A stretch of 64,000 bases of DNA from Acholoe squamosa (Eukaryota; Annelida; Polychaeta; Phyllodocida; Polynoidae): contig OX439039.1 of NCBI GenBank assembly GCA_949317995.1, positions 70,566,002 to 70,630,001 of the forward strand. Reading direction: 5' to 3'. Under the pieces are notes generated by a model. It ran no database searches. It had not been told where the DNA came from and saw only the letters and a list, made by a program, of their open reading frames with translations. Of the stretch, positions 1-12,418 are shown in pieces; position 1 is the first letter of the stretch; every line of letters starts with the position of its first letter. The position numbers were made by a program, and so were the translations under genes.

Positions 1-314
1 AGTTGAAAAATAGGTGTTTAGCTTTAAACATCAATATGTTTAGATACTTGGATGTTGAATCCACACCAGGTAGCAGCACTACGTTTGACTGGACTATCTG
101 CACACAGATATAATCAACTGTTGTGACAAATGACCCCAAATCCCATGTTTATCATGGTTTCATTTCATAGAATGTCATGTGAATAGAAAGGGCAATAGAA
201 AATTGACTAGATTCAGCTCATGCCACCATCATTACTATAAAATAATCAATAAACTCCATGACTGACACCTATTTGATGTTATTCTGGAATAGATAAGGCA
301 TTTTCATTCTGCCG

Positions 315-700
315 GGAGGTGTGGCGCAGTCGGTAGCGCGTCCGCTCACAGGCCGTAAGGTCGTGGGTTCGGTTCCCGGCCCGGCCGGGGCATAGTGGTG
401 GTTCCAAATGTCGCCGTAAGGTGTCGTTTGAGTTCCTTCCTGCTCTGGCTAGGCTGTGCTGCAAAGTCTCTCGGCGGTCATGGCAGACAAATGACTTGAA
501 ACAGGCCTGTCCATCTCTCACTATGCCTATGTAGTGACGGATGTTAAAGAACCATTGCCTCGGTAAATGTGTAGGGGCGTGATTTCTACCTTAGCTCCCT
601 CTAGTGTACAGGTCCGGGTTTCACGCCACGGGACCTCTCACCCTCGACGTGTCCTTGAGGCACATAGGTGAGGTTTAAATTCAAAGCAAGCAAGCTAAGC
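315..700 (+). repeat. tRNA-derived SINE
   Basis: The head has a polymerase III A box (TGGCGCAGTCGG, 322-333) and a B box (GGTTCGGTTCC, 366-376) at tRNA spacing, then a non-tRNA body and an AAGCAAGCAAGC tail near 681-692. The 3' limit is approximate. Confidence 0.6.
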
Positions 701-859
701 TGTTGTACTTTCTCAAGTCTCTCATTCTGATGCAGTGTGTAATATATGTACATGTATATAGCTGTGGCTGACATCTTTGGAGACTTTGACAAGTAAATAC
801 CTGTTGATGCCCCCCTCCAGTAAATGAGAAAAAATATATATATATCTCTGTTTTTTAAT

Positions 860-1110
860 GCATACATGTCTGCAAACCTTAAATATCCATCAAATTATTT
901 AAACATCTAAACACAAAAAATCATAAACACCTAAACACAAAAATTCATATATCTAAACACAAAAGTTTTAACCTAAACACATACATTTCTAAACACTTGA
1001 GCTAAGCACATTGTTTGGCTAAACATGTTTAGGAAATTAATGTGATTACAAAAACGTTGCAAGAATATGTTTAGAATTGTGTTTAGGATCTAAACACCAT
1101 TTTTGCAATG
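860..1110. repeat. Cluster of CTAAACA/TGTTTAG words
   Basis: About ten copies of CTAAACA or its complement in 250 bp, plus two at 14-45. Orientation flips at about 1025, so the block is loosely palindromic. Confidence 0.55.
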
Positions 1111-1122
1111 TACAAAAATGTA

Positions 1123-1796
1123 TACACTGATAATAAAACCTATAGTCAGTAGTGACTATACCCACATATTCTGAGCCCCATGGTCAGATGACTATATACC
1201 TTAGTCACATATTAGTCAGAAAGATAGTCATTCTGACTATATGTAGAGCTCACATATTGATGATGTCACAGGTTTCTGAGCACAAAAAACGTCACCCATG
1301 CAGAAAGAGCACATATTTATGGTTGCCTGGACTAGGAGGAGACAATTACAATCAGGCTAAATCATCATCTTAACCTGTCCATCCATGGAAACTCAATATG
1401 TCCGGTCATTAATGGATAGGCAAGTAATCTATTTGTTGTGATATTTGTGGCCATCTCAGTTTAACAATAGTTATTTCGGGTTCAAACTGTTCATCAATGT
1501 GAAGGCATATGGCAGCCATCTTTGATTGGGTGGATGTTTGCTTGCAGGTATAGTCAGCAGTGACTGTACATATTAGTCATATTTACTAACTAAATGTTGC
1601 TTAGCAACAAAATGATAGTCATCTGACTAAGCACTATTCCAATAGATTTAAGGCATGACTATGTATTGACTATGTATGACTAACTTAAGTTAGTCACAGG
1701 TTACTATAGAGGGATAGCCAAAAATCGCACTATCATTTGACTACCTTAAGTTAGTCACTACTGACTAAGATATTAGACTCTATTTCTATCAGTGTA
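1123..1796. mobile_element. Inverted-repeat element with TA duplication
   Basis: Ends TACACTGATA...TATCAGTGTA with further inverted sequence built on TAGTCAGTAGTGACTA. TA at both borders suggests Tc1/mariner-type insertion. Several inner TTAGTCAC/TAGTCAG palindromes. No coding capacity. Confidence 0.6.
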
Positions 1797-2868
1797 GGCA
1801 AGGAACATAGATTTTCATTAAAAGGGTTCTCCACAGACTTAAAATTACAACGTGAAATCTAGTTACGGGTTGCTAATATATATATATATTCAATATACGT
1901 TTGGTTAGACTGCAGAATCTGGGTCCCTAATTGCAACGTCGTAGGGTTAGTGTAAGGGTAGGTAAAGGTTTCACTATAAGTGGAGGCTCCACCACGCGAT
2001 TTTTGGCCACATTCTCATGAAATGTTACTCAGTCAGTGTCTCAGGTATAGGGTGTTAATATTCCCAAATTGTAAACATGAGATTCAAATTTGTAAACATG
2101 AGATTCCACCTGCACAGGCTCTGTTGGACCATAGTGTAAATAATACCACTGTGACCAAGTAGGGGTGGTTACTCTCTTCTGCTATAGGTCGAATCCCACA
2201 TCGCGAAAAATGGCCTCAATGAGGGCCATACAACACAACAGACAAAATCGCAGGTATATTTCAGCCATTTTTCGCCATGTGGGATTCGACTTTATGTAAA
2301 CATCAACACAGCAAGATATAAATAACAACACAGCAGTCTATCAACCACTCACCATAAATCTCAGGGCCCTGTAAAAATCAAACCTGTCTGATATTGAATT
2401 TCAGAGACTCATCAGAGTGAAAGTCTGCAATGTTTACATTAGATCAACTTGATTTAGTAAACAAAAACATCTTTTGACAACAAAAACATGCCTGAGATTG
2501 CACACAAATGCGTCACCACATAAACAAAGCTCCCTCAACATTCGATTTCTACTTGAGAATAATAACAAATAGAACTTTGTAGTCTGTTTTTGTACCAGCT
2601 TTTGTGAGAATAGCTCCGATTCTTTGCAAAAATCGCATAGTGGAGTCTCCACTATAGAACCCTCATGGGGGGACCTAGATCAGCCGTTCCATATTTTTCA
2701 AGCGAGACATATCTAACTAGTTTGAACATTGATTCATAATGACTGATATTGAATTAAAACATAACTTGAAAATTAGTTTTACCCTTTATAAAACTATGAA
2801 ATATATACACCTTGTTCTTCTATTCTAATTGGCCGATTTTTGAAATTCAAAAACCTACAAATAGCTTA

Positions 2869-3226
2869 GGGACGAGTCATTTATTGCTAGGTGGGGGGCT
2901 TGTTAGATATAGGGGGGGGGGCATTTTGAAAAAGAGCCCCTTGATGGGGGGAGGGGCGAAAAGCCAATAGACCTTCACACTGGGGGGGGGGAGTCAAAAC
3001 TAAATATGGGCAATTCAAATACCCATGACGACGCATCATTCCAAGTGCGTATCCGATTTTTTGGGAGGGGGTCATTTTACAAAATCAGCTCTTAGTGGGG
3101 GGGGGGGGGGTTGCGATCATGTTTCTTATAGTGGTGGGGGGGTCAGAAAAAAATCTGCCAATCCGCCAAAATCCTTTTAGCCCCCCGGCCCCCCCCCCCC
3201 CCACCTAGCAATAAATGACTCGTCCC
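2869..3226. mobile_element. Inverted-repeat element with G/C-run interior
   Basis: Ends GGGACGAGTCATTTATTGC and its complement, then CTAGGTGGGG. Flanking TTA on the left and TTTA on the right suggest a 3-bp duplication. Interior is G- and C-homopolymer-rich. Confidence 0.65.
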
Positions 3227-3789
3227 TTTAGCTAAGGCATCGGCAGGGAGTCTGGGTACATCTGACTCCGGTGGCATTAAAAATGACACTGGCGGCCCAG
3301 GTTCATTGCAGTATGGGCAAGAACCCTGTGTAACATAAAAGAAAAATGTCTAAGTATGGAGCTATACTCTTTAATATTTCTAAAATTGAGTTCCCGTAAG
3401 CGTGCCATCAGGCTTGACTTTCCCTATAAGAACAAACACTGTCTTTGATTTCATTGATAATCATTATTTGTCCATCTATGTACAATATACTTAATGTCTT
3501 TATATAGGTCACGCATGTAGGCCTATTGTCAGTCAGCCAATGTACCTACTTTTTAAATAAAATAATAAAAAAAATGGCCTTCTCTATGAATGGGTCGCCG
3601 AGGGAATGTTTATATCGCTGAAGACTACATTAACTGTGTGATTCTAAGAGATGAAAGTGAAAAGTGGATTCCTATATAAAGTAAACGGAAAGGATACTTC
3701 ATATAGTAAATATAAAGTCCACTGGCAATTAAGCTTATTCCATAGCAGACACCCTCTCCACATACTAATAAAGGGGTAGATAACAGAGA

Positions 3790-4270
3790 AGGGGGTCTGT
3801 TATGGAACAAGGCACAATTTTAGGCATGTATGCCTTGTTCCATTATTAACAGAAACCCTCTCCATTTATCTTCGCACATTTCACGCACATACCTATGTGT
3901 GCAAAGATATGATGTGCGCTGTAATTTTACTAAAAAAATTCTTTCTAATGATGTGTAGCACTCCATACTTTGACCATTTTCTCATTGGTATAGTTTCTGC
4001 TACTCTGGTGTGGGGTTTTCTAATGGAACAAGGAGCAATCTCTGAATATATACTATGCTGGCATGGGTATGTGCCTTGTTCCATTAAAAAGTTTCTACCT
4101 GTATGTTTATAGACAGGAGTAGCAACCTTTTCTTCCATTATCTACCTGTTAATATACCCATGCCCGCATCGGTATTAAAGGAGGAACTCTATTTGCCTTT
4201 GCAATGGAACAAAGCAGATACCCATGCCTGCATATATACACAGATATTGCACACAGAGGTTCCATTAGAA
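3790..4270. repeat. Three hairpins with a shared GGAACAAGG stem
   Basis: At 3801-3845, 4022-4085 and 4203-4268, ATGGAACAAGGCA-like and TGCCTTGTTCCAT-like stems face each other around unrelated loops. Spaced by about 200 bp. The third is degenerate. Confidence 0.5.
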
Positions 4271-4966
4271 AACCCCTTAATAGAAACTATAGGCCTACTC
4301 ATGCCTGCATATTGTGCAGCTGGATTTATCCTTATTCTATTACAAAAGCCCTATTTAAAAAGATTCCTCAATCCCCAACGGAAAGTTTCAATAGCCATAT
4401 AGACATGACTTAATTGGTAATCAATTCCATCTGAAGTGCTTGTGCTATACTGCAGAGAGCACTGCACAAGCTCCCATTACACCAGATGGCAATGTACAAC
4501 CTCCCAATTAGGCATAGTGCCACTCACCTCGCAGGGCAGCCTCCCGTCTGTCCACGCCCCTCCTTACCCCCACTCTCCACCCACCCCCTTGCACAACTCC
4601 AAACACACTGGGCCAGAGTATAATGCTGGGACAGGGTGGTCATGTGGTCTCTGAAAGTAGCGCCTGGTTATCTCGTCATCTGATACTGTGCCTGTGGTTG
4701 GGGCCCCTGCCACTGACTCCCAAGGTTACCGTACTGTCTTAGATGAGCACCCAGGTGCATTTTTAAAAAGGCATCTTTCCCCTAGCCTCCCAGTAAACCA
4801 AGAATCAGTAATTATTCTATAGGAATATAGGGGGAAATGCCAACCTTACTTTATGCTGAATAGTTTTGTTCCACTTACAATTGAAGACCTGGCACCTAGA
4901 TACAACATTACGGTAGTAACACCATCACAAAATGAACATGAACTTCACAACTGTTGCCAGGGGTAA

Positions 4967-5293
4967 GGGAGTGATCATTGTTTAACAACAGGGGGGGGGG
5001 GCGGTGGGTTTGAGGGGGGGGGGGGTCAGAATTTTTTCAACCCCTTGACTGGGGGGGTCAGAATTTTTTCAATACCTCTGATAGGGGGGTCAAAATAATT
5101 TCACCTGTTTTCAGTGGAAAACCCAGCGCGTTACTATAGGCTAAAAGGGGACGTTCGCGCGCGATTTTTGTCCCTTATGGGGGGGGGGGTTGAAAAAATT
5201 TTACCCCCTCGAGAGGGGGAGGTCGAAATTTTTTTCGTGCGTCCGCGCGCAAACCCACCAGCCCCTCCCTGTTGTTAAAAAATGATCACTCCC
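4967..5293. mobile_element. Harbinger-like MITE with TAA duplication
   Basis: Same family as 45631-45959 (inverted ends GGGAGTGATCA), flanked by TAA at 4964-4966 and 5294-5296. Interior repeats of GGGGGGTCAGAATTTTTT. Both ends intact. Confidence 0.75.
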
Positions 5294-5365
5294 TAACTCA
5301 GGATCACCAATCGTCACTAGAACTTGCTGGCTACCCATGCATAGCTAAGTGTGAGCCCTGTAGTC

Positions 5366-6517
5366 ATAAACAACAGCGACTTATATTAGCAACCTAAAGC
5401 AGGAGTATATATATAAGGAAAAGATAAGAAACTTAAATCATCCAAGGGGGAGGTATTTCCCCTAAAAAAGAGGGTCCTTTGAAGGGGCCTATACAGGTAA
5501 AACTGGGGCTTGGCTTTTTTGGGGGGGAAAAGAAGGTTGTATTATTCATATTATTATAGAAAGGAATATACTAGAAGAAAAAGTTGCTGCTCTTGTTCTC
5601 TGTGTGTTTGTATACAACAGCAGTGACTTATTCTTCAAAAATATTTCTTTCCATATCAAATAATAGGAATAACATAACTGACATAGACTGACCCATACAT
5701 GGAGAAGGCGAACAGAGATACCCTGTACCGGTCTTCCATACGTCATATAGTACAAAGCGATCTTGGAGTGGCAGACGGAATGGCATACCCACACAAAAAA
5801 AAACAGTGACTTATTATAGCGACGTAATGCAGGAGTATATATGTCACAATAAGGGCGCCCATGAAATGTACACGTGTCAGGCATGTGGGGCTGACCGTCA
5901 GCCACCTGGGCCCAGGCACTGACCCCTCACCCAACACCTCTCCGCCATGTGTAGGATAGACGCGTGCCGAGGCTGCCTCTAATCAACTCTAATATGAGCT
6001 CACGTCCTGGCTGAATACACTGCAGTAGGGGTGCAAGTAATAGTTGGGGTTGGGTAGTGGCGGGTATGCCTGTGAACAAGGCTTTGCCTTTAAGTGACTT
6101 AAATTAGAGGGTAAATGCAAATTATGTAAGAATCTATTCTTTTCCTTTCTATATGAACAAGGCTACCACTTTCAGCGACTTCACTTAGCGACTTATTTTG
6201 ATCAAACTATAATTGTATGCTACCCCAAAAAAGCCTAGCCCCAGTTTCTGATATTAAGATTGAACAACTTAAAATTCTATCCCTTTATGGGAAAACTGAA
6301 TAAGGCTTTGCCCAGCAGCGACTTCAATTAGCGACCTATTATGAACAACTTGAAATTCTATGCTTCCCCCAAAAAAGCCAAGCCCCATTTTTTTCTATAT
6401 GGGCCCCTTCAAAGGACCCTCTTTTTGGGGGAATCCCTCCCCCTTGGATGATTTAAGTTTGTTATCTTCCCCTTATATATACTCCTGCTTTAGGTCACTA
6501 ATATAGGTTGCTGTATG
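5366..6517. mobile_element. Large inverted-repeat element (arms 5366-5530 and 6362-6517)
   Basis: The left arm runs ACAGCGACTTATATTAGCAA, then TTAAATCATCCAAGGGGGAG and GGGTCCTTTGAAGGGGCC. The right arm is its complement in reverse order. About 150-bp arms; the interior has further GCGACTT repeats. No protein recognised. Confidence 0.6.
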
Positions 6518-6662
6518 AAATGAACAACTGGTCATTAGTCTTCTGAATGGGGTGGTGCCAGGCTGGAGTGGCAGTATGTTAATTGCTGTCTGGGGAGACA
6601 AAGTTTGTGTACTTATCGTGGCATATATACTCCTGTTTTAGGTCGCTATAATAAGTCGCTGT
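5804..6662. mobile_element. Related inverted-repeat element interleaved with the previous one
   Basis: CAGTGACTTATTATAGCGAC with GGAGTATATATG (about 5807-5844) is the complement of ATATACTCCTGTTTTAGGTC with GCTATAATAAGTCGCTG (about 6625-6662). Its arms overlap the span of the 5366-6517 pair in an A-B-A'-B' order. Confidence 0.45.
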
Positions 6663-6876
6663 CGGGAATTCCTTTATAATTTCCGTTTGAAAGTTAACAA
6701 TTCCTGTCTTTACATAGCGACATAATCCAGGATTAGGCCAAAAAAACTCCTATCAGTTTTATTTGTCTCTGTTTAAGCATTGCTGTGAATAATAATGTTG
6801 GTGGTTATGTCCATAGTATATTGAGAAAATAATGAGTAAGATATCCAGATAATTTTTAACAATCTTTGTGATCCCT

Positions 6877-6878
<2 letters not shown>

Positions 6879-6932
<54 letters not shown>

Positions 6933-6965
6933 GAGGGAGAGAGAGAGAGAGAAAGAGAGAGAGAG
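6879..6965. repeat. GA microsatellite
   Basis: (GA)n with a few GGG interruptions. Any reading frame through it is low-complexity and not a gene. Confidence 0.95.
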
Positions 6966-7649
6966 TAAACAAAGTGCATACTCATCAGTTTCGGAAGTGA
7001 GGGAGAGGCCTGAAAGCACAGGGCATATATGGAAGCCTGTGGCTAGAGAGTGAAGGTATACATGTAGTTTATAGAGAAGGGACGACACTCTTGTGGCATG
7101 GTCATCTCTGTAGCTTCCTAGTCTCCCCTCATCTGAGTGTCAACATTATGCGGTCCTGAAAACACATGACTAATTTTAATAGGGCCCTTTATATAGTAGG
7201 GAGGCCAGGGTAAATTGCCCAGTATTATTATCCATAGTTGTTGGTCTCTAGACTCAAGTACTTGGGCCCTAACAGTAGGGCAACCCTACACTAAGCAGTA
7301 TCTTGAGGCTATCTGACTTGTAGGCACACTGAACTAGTGTGACATCATGACTATAGGCTACCATACTACATTAAAGGGGGAGAAGAAATACAGCACTACT
7401 TGAATCAATTACAGTTGATTCATAGAATGTGTATTTGAACTGTATGCCATACCACTGAGCCTAAATATTTTGCAGCATGAATGAGGTGAATATGACCCTT
7501 ACAACATAGACCAACCCCCACCTAACAACAATACATATTAAATGGCTGACCACCATGTGTCATTCCTTTAAGAACTACCTCCCACTGTCTTCCCCGACAA
7601 ATAAAGTACATCGAGCCTGTGCCTGAAAGTGTATCACCTATTTAATTTT

Positions 7650-7882
7650 AGTGGAACGTCACTGTCCACGCCGCGCGGGAAACTAGCACCGCAACGCCTC
7701 CTAGTGGGATGAAAAGTTTGACCAGCAGGTGGCAGTAGCGTCAACCCGGTTCACAACGTAAACATTGAGAAGTATTTGAAGTATTTTCTTATCTCAATTT
7801 CGAGTTATACACCATTGTCTCTGCTCATCTATCAAGGTATTCAACCAGTCACCTCACATACGTACATCAGGAGCTAATGAAA
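7650..7882 (+). promoter_or_regulatory. Candidate promoter and 5' untranslated exon
   Basis: A short GC-rich segment in AT-rich surroundings. It holds an E2F-type site (GCGGGAAA, 7675-7682) and a full CTCF consensus (CCAGCAGGTGGCAGTAG, 7722-7738). About 140 nt later comes a strong donor, ATGAAA followed by GTAAGT at 7883. No acceptor is obvious upstream, as expected of a first exon. It could lead into the exon at 12357 and then the LAS2 start exon at 43342. The transcription start is not visible and the link to LAS2 is inference. Confidence 0.4.
7722..7738 (+). promoter_or_regulatory. CTCF-type site
   Basis: CCAGCAGGTGGCAGTAG fits the CTCF core consensus at every constrained position. CTCF is conserved across bilaterians. 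It lies in the candidate promoter, 47 bp after an E2F-type site. Confidence 0.5.
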
Positions 7883-8216
7883 GTAAGTCATTTGTCATTT
7901 CCTTTATGTACTGTTGCAAGTTCAGTAGCCCGGGCGATAATATAGGCATTTTCCCTTTGACTATGCCTGCTAGTGCTACATCAGTACATGTTCAAACGTG
8001 TACAATGTTAATGTATCACCAGCAGTCTGTTTTCATCAGGTGACTGGTGGGTAAACACGTGTGTCAGGACTGGAGAGGCAACATGCTTGGAAGTTATAAT
8101 TCCCCACGATGCATAAAGCTGACCTACCGGTAGTCGTTTTTACAAAAATGACAAGGCCAAGGGAGTGGCAATTATATAGGGGGTGATCATTTCTTAAAGG
8201 GGGGCTAGTATGGTAA

Positions 8217-8501
8217 GGGAGTGATCATTTTTTAACAACGGGGGGGGAGGGGGTAGTTGGTTTAATAGTTTGTGTGCAGCTGAGGGAATCTTTTTTTTTT
8301 ATCCCCCTTGGCCTCTATATAATAATAAGGGGCGAACATCACGCACAAACATGCCCTTTTAACCTATAGTAACGCGCAGGGTTTTCCACTGAAAACAGGT
8401 GAAATTATATTTTGACCCCCCCCATCAGAGGTATTGAAAAAATTCTGACCCCCCCGGTCAAGGGGTTGAAAAAATTCTGACCCCCCCCTCAAACCCACCG
8501 G
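8217..8501. mobile_element. Truncated Harbinger-like MITE
   Basis: Begins TAA-GGGAGTGATCATTTTTTAA like the two intact copies and includes the same CAGGTGAAATTA...GACCCCCC interior. The right terminus is missing after AAACCCACCGG. A second partial left end lies just before it (about 8180-8213). Confidence 0.6.
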
Positions 8502-8724
8502 CTTTTTAGCGCAAACGGTGCAAAAATAAGTTTGATCTTTAAGGACTGATCTTTAATATTTTAGTGCACATTTCACAAGAACGTCATTTTTATGGAGTGG
8601 GGATTTCTTTTTTTTAAGCAACAGCCTTGCTTTAGGCTTAAACGGGGGGAAGGGGGAGGTTTTGGACTAACGCTAAATCCGACATGGTGACATTTGCATT
8701 TCTTAAAATCGAAATGGGACATAG

Positions 8725-8860
8725 CAGTGGCGGATTTAGAGGGGGGGGGGGGTGCGGGGGTGCGCCCACCCCCCTTTTGCCCAGTACTTAAGAGTTTAAC
8801 TACACATTTTGGACCCCAAAATTTGTCCAAAAATAGGGGGTGCGCCTGGATCCGCCACTG
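8725..8860. mobile_element. hAT-like MITE (CAGTGGCGG ends)
   Basis: 136 bp. Starts CAGTGGCGGATTTAG and ends CTGGATCCGCCACTG, with CATAG on both sides. Ends of this type are common in hAT-derived miniature elements. Degenerate relatives at 12180 and 42694-42812. Confidence 0.65.
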
Positions 8861-9369
8861 CATAGTAGGTTCTTAGAGGTGGCATGCGACATGGGGGTTT
8901 AAGTGGCATGTGGCATGAGCCTGTGACAAGACATATGAAAAAAAAAGTTGTGTTGTGTCTTTAAGGTAACCGGACCCTACCTAGCAAAACAGAACCAACT
9001 CTAGCCTTTTTCCTCCTCAAATCCCCCCCCCCCACCCCAAAATACTTTGTCTCTTTTTTAGTTAATTAATTGGTCGACGAGTCACTTCCCTGAGTCACCT
9101 ATTTTTTTTTTTCAGCATGGTACCAATACAAATAACTTTTTCAAGTCTGAGCATCGACATGTGACATGGAGAGCCCCCAACCCCATCCAGCACCCCAAAG
9201 GCAAAGTTGGGACGCGCCAGGCTTATAAGTATTTGCCATGTTATCAGATCCCGTCTCCTCCATAATGTTCAAAATAAAAGCACATCTCCAAAATTGTAGG
9301 ATGTTCATTAAATCAGGGGGCGTCTTATACGCAGGGGCCTATACGTCCTTGAGATACCACAGTATTTTT

Positions 9370-12240
9370 TAGACAACGTGAAAGAGAGGGCTTCTCCTGG
9401 CTGACCCTATTTGTGACGTGACGGCAAGGTTTATTTTTGCTAAGCGGTGTAAATGCGTTTTTGATGCCTCTTGCCCCCCTCCCACAAAAGGGGTCCATGT
9501 TATTTTCTGTAATTTATCAAATTCTTTTATTTTTGTTCCCATCGATGATGTTAAGTTAAGTTAAGTTAAAAGTGATGTTCACCCCTCTAGTTGTGTTCAC
9601 ACTGGTAATGCCAGCACATCTTAAATTCCATACAGGTGTCCCTGATTGGTGAGGCGATGGGGAGCCGGGTGTCCTTAACCTCCCATATCGTCCCCCTTTT
9701 GCTTTCAAATCAAGTTCATGTCCCCTGTGGATTTAAAAAAAAATGGCCATGTCCCATGTCACAAAACCCGAACAGGCCCATGGTGCTATTGAACCCCTTT
9801 TTTCAGATCCTGATATTCTCCATGAGCCAAGGGGAAGTTAGAGGTCATTCTCAGTCAATAGCACTTTCCAAAATTGATTTCGCTCATACCCGTGAATCAT
9901 GTTTTCTCAGTGTTGACTGGGGCTCAGACTGGAATCCATTAGGAAAAGCAAGCAAACTAATAGGCAGCGACTCAAGTTATTAACCCTTTGAAGGTCATAG
10001 TGATGAAATGGGTCATGACAATTGTGGGTAGAAACACTGCTAAAGGGCCAACATGATGCCCCAGTCAATAAAATCCCATACAATTCTCTCTCTGTATTTT
10101 GATTATATGCGTATACATGTATATTAATCCACTGTTCTATCAATTCATCCGTCATCTTGTATATTCCATTCATACCCGAGGTGTTCAGGAATTGTGAAAG
10201 TTGTCAGACTTTGCATATGGCCATTAATGTTGCCGAAATCTACCACTTAGCATAATATTTTATATTTTGAGAGTTTTAACTCTTTCAACCCTTAAAAAAA
10301 TCATGCAGGTGGGTAACTTGTTGCTGCTACATTGCTACATTGCTGCATCATGATGATGCACGAGCTTGATGCACGGACATTGATTCATAAGGCATCATGG
10401 CGTCTTTGAACGGTAAATTGCTGTGACGTGAGGTAGTGCTGAAGTATAGAGACCAATCCCTTCAGTCCGAAAAGGGGCAGACCAGTATTTTTACACTTAT
10501 ACTCCACTTTCAACATGTCTGCGAAAGCTGCCAGAACAGTCAACATATTGATCTTTCTTGGCGGTCAAAGTGGGAATAGAAGTTGTTTGCTTTTCTGGCA
10601 GAGAATGGACAGGACTTTTAATCTCAGTATAGATAATTGCACCAGGCACGGTTTAAGTGTATTTTCATTTATCCAATTCTATTCCCGCCGGCTTAGGTCC
10701 CACGTTGGAAGAGACTGAGTGTCAAATAAAACCCCATGTTCGCACTTGGCCTGAAAGGTGACACATAATAAAGTGTTTTCTGTAGCTCTTTGAAGGGATG
10801 ACATTGGAAAGTGCCTCATCCTCGTGTTGTCAACACCACACTGGAATGAATAGAGCTGAGAGTGCTTACGTGTAAGTGCATTGAGTTAGTGCCAGTTTAT
10901 AATGGCCCTTGTAGATTGTGTTAGAAGATTATCTTAAAGAGTAATCTCTACCTTTAGCCCCCAAAATATGTATGGATATTTCCAGTCACAAATATATGAA
11001 GTACCTTGTCTCTAAACCACAAAAAAAATATGAAGCACCAGTAGGGTAGGCTAGCTGGTATTTCAAATCGTTAATTTCTTTTCTTTTACAAAGACGCCAG
11101 GGGTAGCATCGAAAATAAAAGACAACAATAACAGCAATAACATAAACAACAAACCCAAAGCAAACACATTGTCCGCTATCACATGAAATGGAAATGTCTA
11201 ATCATGCCATTGTATGTCTGTCTGTCTTGAATTATTTCCTTGAAATGATGTTAGTCAGAAAAGAAATGCGTGTTAATATTGCAAAAATATTTGAAAGTGG
11301 CTCAAAAAAGTGTTATCAAAGTGACCGTGTTTAGCCAACTAGGACAGCATTACCAGCAACACGGAGTCCTTCAGTTATTAGTCTATTTTATGTTGTGCCA
11401 AACAGGGCATGGTCCAGTACATATATAACATAAGAAGATATCCACATTAATACCATTAGCATTTAACACCATAGAGCGATCAGCTAGCGCTGCCATAAGT
11501 CTTATGGTCAGTAAACATATATAAGTAAACACCAGTACTTGCCAATAGCACCTTTCTCTCAGCCTACATCCTCCTTACATCCCCGCATAACTGCCTTAGA
11601 ATTAATGCTTTGTTTAGGAAAGTGGGATAGAGTCCCTTGTGTAATGTGCCAAAAAGGCAGATTGTGAATTGATTCATCTATTTTTTCCACGGTTCTTTCT
11701 CATAACCGGGCGAAAATTCCGATACAAGCTGAAGTTCTCATTTTATTTCTTATTTGTGAATGATTGTAAGGAAGATACAACACCGGGGATTGTGATACAT
11801 TTTAGTAACCTTACATTGTGCTGTTATGTATGTAACGTGTAAAAGATGAAATTTCCTCGCCATGATAAAGGTCAAGTGAGTCCATTTGCCCAGCTTGCAA
11901 TGGTGCATCAGAAAGAGTTTTCTGTTGATTTTTTTTTTTAAATAAAAGGTAAGGACCTTATGTAATGTAAACCCCTGTGTAAAAGCCGCACTGAGTATAA
12001 GCAAGCGCCCGCCCTGAGTTTATGGATAAGTTACAAGCCGCCGCCGTTGACTGAAAAGGTTGCCATTTCTAACCAAAAAAAAAACAACACGTAAAATAAC
12101 TGGTATAAGCCACACTCTGAGTTCAAGGTAATCTCCAAAACGAGTCTGAAATGATTTAGGAGATGTAGCTGATTATGACCCGTGGCGGATTTGGTACAGT
12201 AGGGGTACGGCCCAAAAGAGGGGGCGAGCAGACTAGCCAA
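9370..12240. other. No gene recognised
   Basis: Mostly unique AT-rich DNA. Holds a short GTTAAGTTAAGTTAAGTT run (9550), scattered TGCATCATG palindromic words and half-ends of TTAACCCTTT elements (9977). Short open frames look random in composition. Confidence 0.6.
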
Positions 12241-12356
12241 CACTACATTGGTGCATCATGGCGACCATACAACATGAAAATGAAAGCGTCATGTTGTCGT
12301 TAAAGGGTTAACTATAACATGTATACTTATCATTTCCCCTTGACCTTTTCTCACAG

Positions 12357-12418
12357 GTCCCTGAGGACGTTGGATACAATCCTTGGTAGTCAGACAATCA
12401 TATCAACCATGGATCGTG
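12357..12418 (+). other. Candidate internal 5' untranslated exon
   Basis: A textbook internal exon: pyrimidine-rich CCTTTTCTCACAG acceptor ending at 12356, a 62-nt body and a GTAAGT donor at 12419. Near its end is ATGGATCGTG in context ACCATGG, so it could start translation. If spliced to 43342 this ATG is out of frame with the LAS2 start and would form an overlapping 22-residue upstream frame ending at a TGA just past it. It could instead belong to an unrecognised gene. I see no other partner exon. Confidence 0.4.

Noticed and set aside
6759-7088. Long Ser/Leu or Arg/Glu frames across the GA repeat
   Set aside because: Created entirely by the (GA)n microsatellite.
9636-9983. 115-codon frame
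   Set aside because: Contains CCCATGTC...TTTAAA repeat sequence and has no family match or exon signals.
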